The notes beneath the pieces were generated by a model. That model saw only the letters and a program-made list of their open reading frames with translations. It searched no databases and was not told the origin of the DNA. Source: Spongospora subterranea (taxonomy: Eukaryota > Endomyxa > Phytomyxea > Plasmodiophorida > Plasmodiophoridae). From it: DNA of 64,000 bases. Location: assembly GCA_900404475.1 (NCBI GenBank), contig OUQQ01000009.1:1-64000 (forward strand), in the 5' to 3' direction. Positions 49,401 to 60,404 of this stretch are shown here, one piece after another (within the stretch, counting starts at the first letter, position 1; each line of letters starts with the position of its first letter). The position numbers and the translations under genes are program-made.

Positions 49401-49834
49401 CTGAGATTCTCAAGGATGAATGTACATTGTTTTTTTTTTAACATGCGATCCCAGGAAGGAGGGTGACAGTTTCATCATCTATAAGGTTTCTCATCGCCAA
49501 TACCCTTCAAAGTCCAGACCTATTATTTTTGCACAGAACGCAACTGCCCATCCATGTTCTTGCCGCAAGAATGTCTGGCACGGAATCGTATGGCGCCACC
49601 TTCTCTCCGTTTTCGGCGGACGAAGTTGCTGGAATGTCCAATAATCCTCGGCGGAAAAGAGACTTTTCATCGTTGCAGTTCCAGACGTTGGCATGCGCTG
49701 AAAGGATACTGTCAATCATGAACTGGAAGTCGCTAATCCAAGTCAGACAGCGGGTGTCCGAACTGTCATCGATAGTAAAGGATTTGAAAACACTTACGAT
49801 GATCCGAACTACGAGCTGGTTAGTTGAAATTTGA
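40441..49834 (+). CDS. Giant bridge-like lipid-transfer protein with a DysF domain
   Basis: A chain of plus-strand exons from the ATG at 40441. The N-terminus is a membrane helix (MLVVIALICALFVFAIW) followed by CRLRIGQAAFLSLQEINIEF, resembling the start of BLTP2/Hobbit/FMP27-type proteins. Thousands of bases of beta-strand-rich sequence without sharp motifs follow, as in RBG/chorein-like lipid channels. At 44994-45330 a DysF-type block is clear: TYENQRFILGQGW, NWSDADG, HWQWESDWVVD, DPEGWEYAHDF and DNVRRRRWFRIR. A helical segment near 46720-46880 (WQIRHLEWLMGVFHDANDLL) follows. One frame ends at 48537 inside a 35-bp tandem duplication. Further exons (DHIFAVSLSDFIVFVE; RIRSIFIPTLSG) may continue to about 49834. 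Subfamily, exon joins and 3' end are uncertain. It could instead be two adjacent genes. Confidence 0.6.
48469..48544 (+). repeat. 35-bp tandem duplication
   Basis: Two adjacent units of 35 bp, ACCCGAACAA(G/A)CCGGGCGG followed by CCATGATGGAAGCAA. The length is not a multiple of three, so the second unit is read in another frame and ends the open frame at 48537. Confidence 0.8.
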
Positions 49835-49869
49835 TATCCCTATAGACGCTGTTACATGCATCAACGCAT

Positions 49870-49980
49870 ATACAACAACAAAGGTCTGAGCAAACCTCGT
49901 CGACTCTTGTCTTGAATCCGCTCAAAGTCAAAACAAAGGGACGGCCGAACAAAAAAGAACCCGAGAAAGAAGCATCGTGA
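49870..49980 (+). pseudogene. Possible C-terminal scrap of a transposase (KGRPNKK tail)
   Basis: The frame reads STLVLNPLKVKTKGRPNKK and then stops. NP-x-VKxKGRPxKK ends are characteristic of MULE/FAR1-type transposases with an AT-hook-like tail. Only this end is present. Confidence 0.35.
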
Positions 49981-50598
49981 AAGCGACAAAAGGCACAACA
50001 GGTTCAGAGTAGAAATGTGGGCGATGGCAAATCTCTGGACAAGACATTTGGAACTGTCCCTCTCAGTATTAATTCAGGCAGCCACACGACATTGGCCTAT
50101 AGGGCTTTCATAGCTAGGCGGATAACAGGATAGCGGTGAGGCGTGCAACTGTAGTATCGACCGGTAGACTATAGATTAGGACGAATCAGGAAGCGGTTAA
50201 TTGTAAGAAGTAAACCAGATCATAGAATCAACATTAAATTAGGTAAGTTTGGATCGTTTCTCATCCGATAGTTGCGGGGACGTTTTGGCGCCATTACCAG
50301 ACTCGTTTCCCTAAACGGTTCTAATCTTCACCTTTCACGGGTCCTTTTTTTGTAATGGTCAGTAACAGTCACAAACCGGTTTGGCGCAATTTCGCTTCTG
50401 TTTGCTGCAATTTGTGACTCGTCTTGAAACTGGTTCCGTGATTTTTCATTGCCCTAGGTTCCCTATGGTGTATCTTTTAATCGGCGTTGATGAGATGCTT
50501 GATCTTGCCGAGCCGTTGGTTCAATATTCCAGAATATCTTGTCAACATGATTCATCAACTCAATCAGAAATATCGCCTGGACCGAATCTTCAAAAGCA
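49981..50598. other. Upstream region of threonine deaminase
   Basis: No gene called. Frames around 50381-50598 run into the first IlvA exon in other frames; an upstream exon with an organelle-targeting sequence may lie here but I cannot resolve one. Confidence 0.35.
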
Positions 50599-53322
50599 AT
50601 GGATTATCTGTGTGATATCCTCAGAGCTCGCGTCTACGATGTCGCCATTGAAAGCCCGCTTCAGTTGGCGCCGCTTCTGTCCAGACGTCTTGGTCTTCAG
50701 CTTCTGCTGAAGCGCGAAGATTTGCAGCCCATTAAAAGCTTCAAGCTTCGTGGGGCCTATAATATGATGGTGAATTTGACTCAGGTCGCCAGAGATCGTG
50801 GCGTTGTCTGTGCCAGCGCTGGGAATCACGCGCAGGGCGTGGCCCTGGCAGCGAACAAACTCAACTGCCGGGCAACGATTGTGATGCCGAAAACGACGGC
50901 GCCAGTGAAGTTGGAAGCGGTGAAGGCCCTTGGTGGTCCAGTCCATATCGTCCTATTCGGCGATACGTTCGCCGATGCGTTGCAACATGCGAAACAGCTA
51001 GAAAACGATAGTGGGATGACATTCGTCCACCCTTTTGATGACCATATGGTTATTGCTGGTCAAGGAACAATAGGAATGGTACGAATCACCCTAAATATCC
51101 CCTTTCTGTATGTCGACATCAGATAAGTTGACAACGATTGAGTGTAGTTGTTTCACCGTTATTGGTGTAATTTGTTTGTTTTGTATTGATTGACATCATG
51201 TTTCTGTAATCTCATGAGACAAATTTAACAATCTAGGTTGCCCTGGCTCCAATTCATTTGTTGTTCATGTTTTCCTCAATTACTGTACATCATCGAATTT
51301 TCTATTCCTGGAAGTTGTTAGCAGAAAATCACTGCAAAGTAAACCAACCGTATATCTGCAATCGGAAACCAATGGTTGGCAGCACATCTTTCGCTAGTTG
51401 TAGTTGTTGTTGTTGTTGGCACATACTGTTGAGGCTCTTTTGTGAATTACGACAAGTCCTGTTCATATCTCAAAAGAGAGTAATCTCGTTTAGACTGATC
51501 ATTGCGTCGGTATATAGGAAATCCTTCGTCAATGTTCGGCTCCGATCCATGCCATATTCGTCGCCGTTGGTCAGTGCATAAGCGCGTTGTCAATTCTACC
51601 AAATATATATTTCTTCACCCGCTCAGTGGCTTAGGATTTCGTTGCCGTAATCTTTTAAAATTCGCCATTACAAAAGTCAATAATGTTTATGTTTTCCACC
51701 AATAATACCACATTTCAGTTTGTGCAATTTACAATCATTGTTTGCCATGTATTTCTAGAAAGGCGGCTCTGTTCAAATTTAGATACGTCTCAGGCGGCGG
51801 TGGAATGATCGCCGGTATCGCCGCCTACGTGCGACACGTTCGCCCTGATGTTCGTATCATCGGGGTCCAGACAGTCGACTCCAACTCCATGGCGCTGAGT
51901 CTTGCAGCTGGAAAGCCGATCGCCTTAGATGATGTGGGCCTGTTCGCCGATGGCACCGCCATTCGACAAGTCGGCAATGAGACATTTCGCCTCGCTCAGC
52001 TATATGTTGACGAAATCGTTGAGGTAGCATGATTCTGAATCGAATGGTTAACAGTTGCCCTTTACGTTAACGCTGATAGCAATGAGATTGGATTTGATTT
52101 CTGGTTTCGCTGCTATATTAGATTGCTTAATATGAAGTAATCCCAGTTATCTGGCGGTCAACACTGCCAATTTACCATTAAATAATCAAATCTGAAAACA
52201 TTAATTGACTGCGGGACACCCCTTTCTTCAAACACCGTTTTGCATTGTCTGATGATGCGTATTAACCAACATAGGTGACGACGGATCAGGTATGTGCCGC
52301 TATCAAGGACGTGTTCATGGACACACGGTCCATCCTCGAACCATCTGGGGCAATGTCTGTTGCCGGTGCCAAGGTCTACGCCCATCGCCACCCAGGTCTT
52401 GTCCCCGTCACCAACCTCGTATGTGTCGCCTGCGGCGCAAACCTCAATTTCGATCGGCTCCGCTTCATCGTCGACCGGGCAGAACTGGGTCAAGAGCGTC
52501 TGGCGTTACTGGCTGTTCGGAAACGTGCTGACTGTCATCGTAACGTATGCGACTTGCTCCGCCTGTTACCGATTGGCAGTGGCGCCATTAACGAGTTGAC
52601 CCTGGCCGGGGATCGTATACTGCTTGGTATTGCCGTTCATGATAGCGATGAGGCCAAATCAATCCAGATCGCCATCAATTCTGATGACGCCTATAGTGCC
52701 GTTGATCTGACCTATAATGAGTATGGGAAGGTGCACCTGCGGTATCAGATCGGCAATGTCGTGTCCTACGCCCAACAGAAAGCGGTAATAAGACTACTCG
52801 CTACATCAACTGGCCTAATAATAGTTAATAATCATTTCTTCTTGACAATTTTTAAAAGAAAACGAATCTGGAAACAGTTTTAAGTTATAACAAATCTCTT
52901 CTCTCCGGTTTCTGTGAAATGAGGAGATGAGGGCATATTTACCCACTTTTAAATCCTAAATCCGCCCAAAGTACCACTTCTTTATCAACAAAATGTTTTC
53001 TGTAGTTCTATCTATTTCAAGTTCACTCCAATGATCCACCTTCACCGTATCGCTAATCAAATCGACTATTGGTCAGATTTTTCGTTTTGAATACCCTGAG
53101 AGGTCTGGAGCTTTGATCCGGCTTCTGCAGCAGGTTGTTGGCGATGGAGGGTTCAACATTGCCAGTGTCCACTATCGACATTCTGGGGGCGACGTTGCAC
53201 GTGTGCTAATAGGGATCGGATCAGAACGGGACCGTTTCCTCGAGTTTTCTCGAACCTCATTTCCGTCCAGCTATCGGTATTTTGACGAGACCGATAACCC
53301 AGCGTTTCAGCTGTGGCAATAA
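50599..53322 (+). CDS. ilvA: Threonine deaminase (biosynthetic threonine ammonia-lyase)
   Basis: Five exons, 50599..51078, 51518..51569, 51794..52023, 52275..52784 and 53077..53322, give 505 aa (bacterial IlvA is about 514). It deaminates threonine to 2-oxobutanoate, the first step of isoleucine synthesis. The PLP lysine is K49 in [16 protein letters not shown] (73-80) and the phosphate-binding GGGGM loop are present. The 52-nt exon supplies [17 protein letters not shown], exactly the segment missing between GQGTIGM and GGGGM. The catalytic domain continues through [18 protein letters not shown] and [10 protein letters not shown]. Two ACT-like regulatory domains follow (LALLAV...LHLRYQIG-like and [17 protein letters not shown]...FDETDNPAF), as in the isoleucine-inhibited form. 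No obvious targeting peptide precedes the chosen ATG. Confidence 0.95.
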
Positions 53323-54815
53323 ACAAAGCTTTTAATCGATAAATTTTCCAGTTGGGGAATCAAATTATCCAGTTGGGGAATCAAAGGGGGGGTTTAGCTG
53401 TGTTTTGTGGATATAATGTGATCAACTTGTCCGCAATTGCAACCCGGGTTGATATACGATATGGAATGGCGCCACGCTTATCACTTCTGAGCAATGCAAA
53501 CCTTGTCGTTTTCCGGTTGAGGAATCTATCAAAGCTGTCCTGTTTTTCTAAACGCATCAACTCGTTAGCACATTTGCTGTATAGTCCACAGGGCTTGTTT
53601 GAACTTTGCATTTGGTTTCTGGCCCATCCAGGTTAACCAGGCAATTCCAATGCGATATTGCCTTGATTGTTTGCACACCTCTTCATACAATACTGCCGTA
53701 GGCAATAGCACAGAGTTGCCAAATCAAGTTCGGTCTCAAGCAGGAACCCGAATCTTATCCAAATTCTTCAGAGGTGCCCGATTGACCCGAAATGCATGGT
53801 TGTATGGTCAGGCACTGAACAGTCCTCCTAGTGCACTGCTGTCTGGCAATATACCAGCCTTTCCAATTTTATGTAAATACGGTATTGAAGGTAATCCAGT
53901 CCCGGCATCGTTTTCCGCATTAACAAGACCTAAACTGTGGAATTCTGGGGAAAACCGGCAATGGAGTCAATTCCAATCGTCGACAAAACCGCTGTTTTAA
54001 TATCTAGTGAATTTACAATGACACGAAGGAACATGAAACTGATGGTACTGTACTGGCCTTTTTTGTTTTCAGTGAAATATGATTCGTATTCCCAGAGAAG
54101 ATATGAGCAAAATTAGCATCGCATGCCAAGTCTGTCTCACTCTTGGAATCGCCAAATATGTTTATTTGCTCAAGAGTCACATTTCTTGCAGTAGTAGAGA
54201 TCAACGATAATTTGGATATGGTTGTAAGTTCATTGTCATCATTGGGACTCTATAGCAATAACTGGTGATCACATGCGTGTAGATTGCCCAAAGGTGCCAT
54301 TTTGTTTCCAAAAGATCCCAGTATTTCAAAATCCTTTACAATGACATGACTTCGATTAGACGAATATTGTAGACGTTTTGAATTTGCCGGGAATCAGTGC
54401 GGCAATGATTCAGCATCGACATCATGAACTGTTTAAGCGTCATGCACAACATGATCCAATTGATGATATGCAGTAATCGATTGAACGCAGAATTGGACAA
54501 CGTTGTTATTTCCCCAATTCTTGAGATAAGAAATCAAAATGGAATCGGTTGGTGTGCCCCGTTGTTGTCTAGGACTATATCACCAACCGTGAATTATCGT
54601 TGTTCATGTCTTCAAGAGAGTAAGTAAGCCCAGTCTAATACCTAATCCTGATAATTGATTCTGACTTACCGTACTCAATGAGATTTGACACAGATAACTC
54701 ATCGGGTCAAAGGCCATCATCACGATCATGGTGACACCAAAAACTTGACGTTGATTGACTGTTTCTCACCGCTGGGGGAAATGTAGGTTGAACAGGTCGA
54801 CCAAAACATTCTAAT
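53323..54815. other. Unassigned region with a short tandem duplication
   Basis: CCAGTTGGGGAATCAAA is duplicated at 53350-53386. Plus-strand frames at 53352-53636 and 53599-54000 and a broken minus frame (about 53590-53720) look like decayed repeat sequence. No gene called. Confidence 0.35.
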
Positions 54816-55808
54816 ATGAGAACACGATCTAAAACGGTTCAAACCAAACGTCTCCTTCATCGGCCAGAATGTATGCGCCTGATATCCGATTGGAAGTGCA
54901 TATCAAACCAACGCATTGCTTTGCTGGATTTCGAGCGGATAATCATCGATTTGATGCAATCGCCAATCGAACAGCAGCAATTGAAGTCTTATTTGATCGG
55001 TCGCGCTGCCGACCCAACAGGACAAGATCTCATCACGATCTCTGACTTGTATCAGATTGTCGGATATGATGATCGATATCACCTCATTCTGGATTATATG
55101 GCCCAGATATTTGAGTCCGTCTCCACAATTTCTGGTTTCGGCTCAATAAATGTCGATGATTTCCTGGAAGTGGTTCAATCTCAACAACTGTGGATCACAT
55201 ACGAATCCACTCTGGTTATCGCCATCCACCGGTGGATCGCTCATGACCATACAAATAGGGGGCACCTCCTTCGACAGCTTCTAGAATCGGTACGATGGAG
55301 TCGATGGATGCCGTTTGACACTCAACAGATATCTCGCTCGTGCCCTGAACTGATCTCAGTTGTTAATGACTCACGATCATTGCGTGTGGACAACGGGCAA
55401 CGAGTTCGCCGAATACTCTGTCGTGTACCGGTCCCATCATCATCGGCGATTCCGTCGTCATCATCAATATTCCAATGGTGTGGATATGAATGGCAGGTGG
55501 ATCTGTATTCCAGGCAGATTCAACCTCAACAACCGTCTTGGTATATCATCAAAATTCAGTTGAAGGCACCGTCTTCCAGCGTCACTAATCATTTGCCAAC
55601 GCCGTTTTCAACCAGTGTTAGATTATGGTCAACGCCTGACGAGATGAACCACAATCAACAACCGTCAGATGCCATTATGAAATGGACAGTGCCTGGGGAT
55701 TATTATGAAATCTGTACAATACCGATCGCAAGAATCGGTTCGAATTTCGCCAGAAATCATATTGTGAATGGTTTCATTGAATTCCCAATATCAATTATGT
55801 TAATATAA
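54816..55808 (+). CDS. BACK-domain protein with MATH/TRAF-like C-terminus
   Basis: Single exon, 330 aa, ATG at 54816. Residues about 85-165 match the BACK helical domain found after BTB in kelch-like proteins: SINVDDFLEVVQSQQLWITYES followed by VIAIHRWIAHD and HLLRQLLESVRWSRWMP. The N-terminal 80 residues are too short for a full BTB fold, though DLYQIVGYDDRYHLIL could be its last helices. The C-terminal half (FQWCGYEWQVDLYS, WYIIKIQL, and a final FIEFPISIML strand) resembles a MATH/TRAF-type beta-sandwich with its WxV and Y repeats. Such proteins are often CUL3 adaptors, but without a full BTB that role is doubtful. An unrecognised upstream exon may hold the rest. Confidence 0.65.
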   Translation: MRTRSKTVQTKRLLHRPECMRLISDWKCISNQRIALLDFERIIIDLMQSPIEQQQLKSYLIGRAADPTGQDLITISDLYQIVGYDDRYHLILDYMAQIFESVSTISGFGSINVDDFLEVVQSQQLWITYESTLVIAIHRWIAHDHTNRGHLLRQLLESVRWSRWMPFDTQQISRSCPELISVVNDSRSLRVDNGQRVRRILCRVPVPSSSAIPSSSSIFQWCGYEWQVDLYSRQIQPQQPSWYIIKIQLKAPSSSVTNHLPTPFSTSVRLWSTPDEMNHNQQPSDAIMKWTVPGDYYEICTIPIARIGSNFARNHIVNGFIEFPISIMLI

Positions 55809-55856
55809 ACTCAATGTATTTTGCCAAAGCAGTTCAATGATCAATCTGCGATTCGT

Positions 55857-56181
55857 TCGTTTTGATTAGTTATGGGGTTTGATGTGATGAACCTGTCAGA
55901 ATGGTGCTCCCGCAATCACAAGCCGGAATGATGGCAAGTAATACGGTCATCGTGGGCGCCCATTCCTATCATGATATGATATGGAACAGAGCCCAGCCTC
56001 ACGCTAAGCGAGAGCACCTATTGATCATCGTCCAGGTTGGGTAGATCTGTCATTTTTGGGAATGACTAGACAGGTGAAATCACTATAGAAGTGATCCTGT
56101 ACAAGTATGATCTTGATCATTAACAACCAATTGTCAGTCCTTATATATCACCTCATCATTTCAAAATATTATGGGACCCAC
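55857..56181. repeat. Dispersed ~290-bp repeat, copy 2
   Basis: Collinear with 3566-3890, nearly identical to about 56151, then fading. The Sm-like site ATTTTTGGG is at 56052-56060 and the hairpin ACAGG...CCTGT at 56070-56100, both unchanged between copies. Its left boundary is about 50 bp after the stop of the BACK-domain gene. Confidence 0.85.
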
Positions 56182-56647
56182 GGACTACTCACAGTATCTC
56201 GACAAGGCCTCACCAGTGTGCTCACGACATGAAGGTGAGCCAATAAACTTATTGCTTCATTTTGATAAAGATTTGAAGACATAACCATGTATACTGCATG
56301 CGCTCTTAACGAAAGCCAATGCAACTAGGAAATCCTGTTTTTTCACTTTAACTCTCAAAATGCACATTGAGAAGTATGAATCCCCTCTCGCGATCGCATC
56401 AGATAGTTTAGGCCACTTCGGCGCCTCTATCGGGGAAATATCCGACTGGAAGGCGTTCGCGTGATTCCATCGCAGCTTACACCAAACGTATGATTTTAGC
56501 ACTGAAATCATTGGTAGCGAAACGAAATATATTGGGCGGCCGAACAGAGCAGAGCGGCAGCGTTTTTGAGGCATACAGCCATTTCGGCTACTGGTTTGAA
56601 TAATGCATTTGCCAACAGACAGAACTCACTTAGTGCTCAACCCTAGT

Positions 56648-57905
56648 TCGGTGTAAAACGAACCTGGGTTCGAAAATCGGATGGATCAATGGCAAGTCAA
56701 CGGGATTACCGCGATGGTAAGAAGCCCACAGGACGTCAGGCGACGCCAACTCATCCCATGCCGGTACACCAGCATGAAGATACTGACGCCGGCTGAGGAG
56801 ATGTTGTTGCCAGGTAAGGTTCGAGATGTGGTGGCTCGTATGGACCTGTTCATGTTGCCAACGACGGTTTGCTTGACGGGGTCCCAGGCAATAAGGCTGC
56901 GTGTTCCGGAATCGAATTCCTTTTTGAAGGCAATTGGGGATTTCGCATTGCTCCTCATTTTGGGCGACACAGTTTTGCTCGAGCATGATTGCCAAATCGC
57001 TCATGGCTTATATTGATTACAAGGTATTGCGTCCCGGAACTCCCGTGTCCATTTTGCCGATGGCGCATCACATTCATGTGGTATTGGCCCGGTATGCGAT
57101 TACTTCAACGGCATCATAACCACCGCCTGGGGGTCGTGAAACAATCCTGGAGCTTACAATCAGCTATTGAGCGCTGTTTCAATCCTACAGGTGGAAAATA
57201 TATTCAGGGATGGCCGTATCAGGAGCCATGGCGCTATGGCCCTGTATTATTCGGGGTGTGTTGACCGACTGCCAGTTCCATGCCTCACGCCCTCAGCTAT
57301 GGCGTTGTGGATCTCCCACTGAACTTGCAACTGTAAAGAACAGGTACCCCACACGCCTTCAACGTGTAGACTTACGCCATCCCAGAGCCCAACACTGTCA
57401 TAACAGGTTCCAAAGGCTTATCAACATTGATTTAACCGACTATCAGGCTTAAAAATGTCTGCATCCCTATCGCATAAGTTGGTTGACAACTCGATATCGG
57501 GGGAGTTTCTGGACGACATGACAATACGGCAATCATGCTCGGGCTGAACTGTGTAGGTGCGTTCTCGCTCAAGATGAGAAGCGATGAGAAATCTCCAATT
57601 GATTCAAAAAGAAGAGTAAGAAGAATAAGACCTCGGAACACGCAGCCGTCTTGCCGGGAGGAATTCGCCGCTAATCTGGCGACCCCGTCAAGTCGTTGGC
57701 GCCATGGATAGGTTCATACGGGCCATCATATCTCCGACTTTACTGGCAACAATACATTCTGCTCCGGCTTCAATCTCTTCATATGGGTGTGCAGACAATG
57801 ATTTGAGTTGGCGTCGTGTGGGGTTTATACCGCCCCAGCCAATCCCATTGACTTGCGATTGGCCAATCCGATTGAATTTTCGAACTCAGACAGGGTCGTT
57901 TTGAA
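56648..57905. repeat. Long inverted repeat (two head-to-head copies of an unknown coding-like element)
   Basis: Left arm about 56648-57000 and right arm about 57515-57905 are imperfect reverse complements. Shared blocks include AAAACGA.CCTG, CAAGTCAA.GGGATT, CGACGCCAACTC, ATGAAGA, GTTGCCAG, CTTGACGGGGTC, GGCTGCGTGTTCCG and CGAGCATGATTGCC. Read leftward from the left arm and rightward from the right arm, both give a related peptide (M.R.IRA, SWRR and PIPLTC.W.IR blocks). Stops break both. Spacer about 510 bp. The element family is unknown. Confidence 0.7.
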
Positions 57906-58899
57906 ATGACTCAGAAGAGAGAGTCGTATTTGATTTGTGTTCTCATTTCATGGGTTATTGGCGTCAATATTGCATAATTAATGTACGGAAGTCAATGACT
58001 TCATTGATTTACCCCAGATCAACCATTCCGATTAACTCGGATCCATATTTGGTTGCGAGCCAGGCTATGATCAGCTGATCAAAATGTGGTAGATGATCGG
58101 TCAGCCACAACAGGATACGCTTTACAGGAAACATTCCGGTCTCGATGTTCAATGGTGGAAAAAGCCTTGACAAAACTAAGGAAGCCATGACCATTGTGGT
58201 AAACTCACTTTCTATTTCTCAACGAGTGTTAATGTGTTGCTCACAGTTGGGCACGAGCATACTATCTTCTCGATAAGCAGGGTCAGCATCAAGTGGATCA
58301 TCGACATTGAGGTTAATGGCGAATTGGCGAATGCGCTCTGACGTCTGTCGGACAACTGCAAGCCGTCTTGTTGTGAAGTCTGCCAATTCTTTCCGAATAA
58401 TCCAGTCGTTTAAGGACTCGACCAACCCATATGCTCATCATTCTATGCCGGAAACAAGATGGCCAATCTGCGGGCAGACAATGGGCGAGGGCGAGACTGA
58501 CAGATATGGGATTCGGTCAATGACCCGCTGAGGCGGGCAAGGGTCGATGGCGATGGCGCGATATTCTTAACGTAGCTGTCGAGAGTTTCTCCATCAGCAG
58601 CGTTCTCGCCGTATATTGATTTTCCCAGACAGTGCATTGCTGAGCGTGGTTGCCTTGTGTAGATTGACTGGTTCTTGAGAGGATAGGTTTGTGATTACGA
58701 ATCTAGTTTGGATTTTGCTTCAAACCCTGAGAGCATATGCAGTATTCGCCAATCGATGTGCTGGTGCTAATGGAATAGCCTCTTTTCTCGCTAAATGCGA
58801 ACCTATCCTCCCTCAACACGAATATGGTCATCCTCTACAATATCATCGAACCTAAAACACATATCTTAACCGCATATTCGAGTTTATCTTCAGGCATAA
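57906..58899. other. Unassigned, decayed sequence
   Basis: Only short frames on both strands; nothing I recognise. Confidence 0.35.
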
Positions 58900-59325
58900 T
58901 TGACTGTTAATTGTTCAAGTATGGCAAACGATATCTCTTACCAAGTACAAGGCATAGCCATGGTTACTAATGCAGCTCTAAATGCGGTTGACCATTACTT
59001 TGCCATCGAAACTATCGCATATCGACGGTATATTGGCGATATTTTCTTTATCATGTCAGGCGCAGAAGAACAATTACAACAACCTTTACAGCAGATGCAT
59101 AATAATATCCCAAATATCAACCTTACATGGTCTTACTCAAACACTCAGATCGATCAGATATCCCAATCATCAATGCTAATAATAACAATAGCGTTCATCA
59201 CTTCTGGTAAACCAATTAACACTTTATTGAAATTCCCACCTCATTCCGCTGATTCACCCACTATTATTACAGGTCGCTGTAATAAAGCAATTAATGGCCA
59301 TCGTCCGCCTGCATCTTTTTTATGA
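58900..59325 (+). pseudogene. Reverse-transcriptase fragment
   Basis: The frame reads YQVQGIAMVTNAALNAVDHY, then YRRYIGDIFFIMSG and NNIPNINLTWSYSNTQI. This is the palm region of a reverse transcriptase of the Penelope-like or related single-frame type: QGIAMGTNAAPxxANxY, RYIDDIFxIWxG and NIxFTWxxSxxxI are the usual forms. The catalytic YIDD is YIGD, so one metal-binding Asp is lost. No endonuclease was found. It is a dead fragment. Confidence 0.6.
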
Positions 59326-60404
59326 TTATTTCAGCATCTGGTCATAGCTTGGATCATGATTGACATTGGAGAGAGATAGTATAGTGGAATCATTGGAAGA
59401 ATAGGATACGATATATCGTCTTGATTCCTTCTGGCGGTTTGTGACATTTTCCGATGCAAATGGGTGTTCTGACTAAATGACTAGGGCTGTACTGTGTGTC
59501 ATTGTCTCTAAGTCATTGACAAAGGAGGATGTGCAGGCGGAACGACAATCATCGACTGTCATATTATAGAGAATATGTCAATGGATCTCCTTTTATAGCC
59601 TTCATACCAGGTCAACTTGTAAATCTGAATCTGAAATGTTAACTGAAGGTCTGTCCTCATTGAGAATGTTTGGATTCAAAATTGATGGAAGTTAATTTAC
59701 AATGGAGTGCTGCAAGGCAGCGCAATTGGTGTAGATGGTGGGCCTGCTGGAACTCCTTTTATGAGTTGGATGATATGTAGCAACCGCTTGATGTATTGTC
59801 GGGTAGGGGTCCGGAATGGGTTTGTTTATAACTAATAAGAGCGTTTCCGATTTGTTACTAGTCGAAAACTATTCTAAAGTAATGGCACAGGTTCCACATT
59901 CAATATCGGAAGTAGGAAAAGTGATCCGATCAAGGTTCTAAGTCCTCGTCACCTGTAATCGTTGCCGTTTGTCATCTCTGGATATGGTACATACAGTTTG
60001 GACCTTCTTCATAGTTTGATAATTCAGTAAAAGATGAACGAGATGTTGCAGTGCCTCTCGTCGCAATTATGATTATGTGTAGTCGATGGTTTTGTTTACT
60101 GAACCGGATGGGCGTGGTGGTGGTGGTCAACGAGATGGAGGCGCCTATATCGCGATGCTCAATGTGGCCTTATCGAGTGGGGAGAACCCCCGACAAGGCA
60201 ATAGCGATAGGGTTATGATGGGGAAAGCAGTAAATCATACTATTACTGTAGGTGTTATAGTTTTTCAAGTTCAAGTACAATACAGGTCGGAGCGACCTAA
60301 CCCATATCCAGGGTCAATACCGACATGAGGATTATTAACAGTAATTACATTATTGTTTACTTATATCGTTGGCATTAAATAGAGATAAATAGGGGTGGGA
60401 TTGC
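59326..60404. other. Intergenic
   Basis: A short Gly-rich plus frame at 60086-60328 (PDGRGGGGQRDGG) has no family features. Nothing else seen. Confidence 0.35.

Noticed and set aside
49463..49834. Separate gene after the lipid-transfer protein
   Set aside because: The frame may be real coding sequence, but I cannot find a start or family. It was kept as a possible last exon of the large gene.
60086..60328. Gly-rich small protein
   Set aside because: Short, no homologous features, and isolated between relics.
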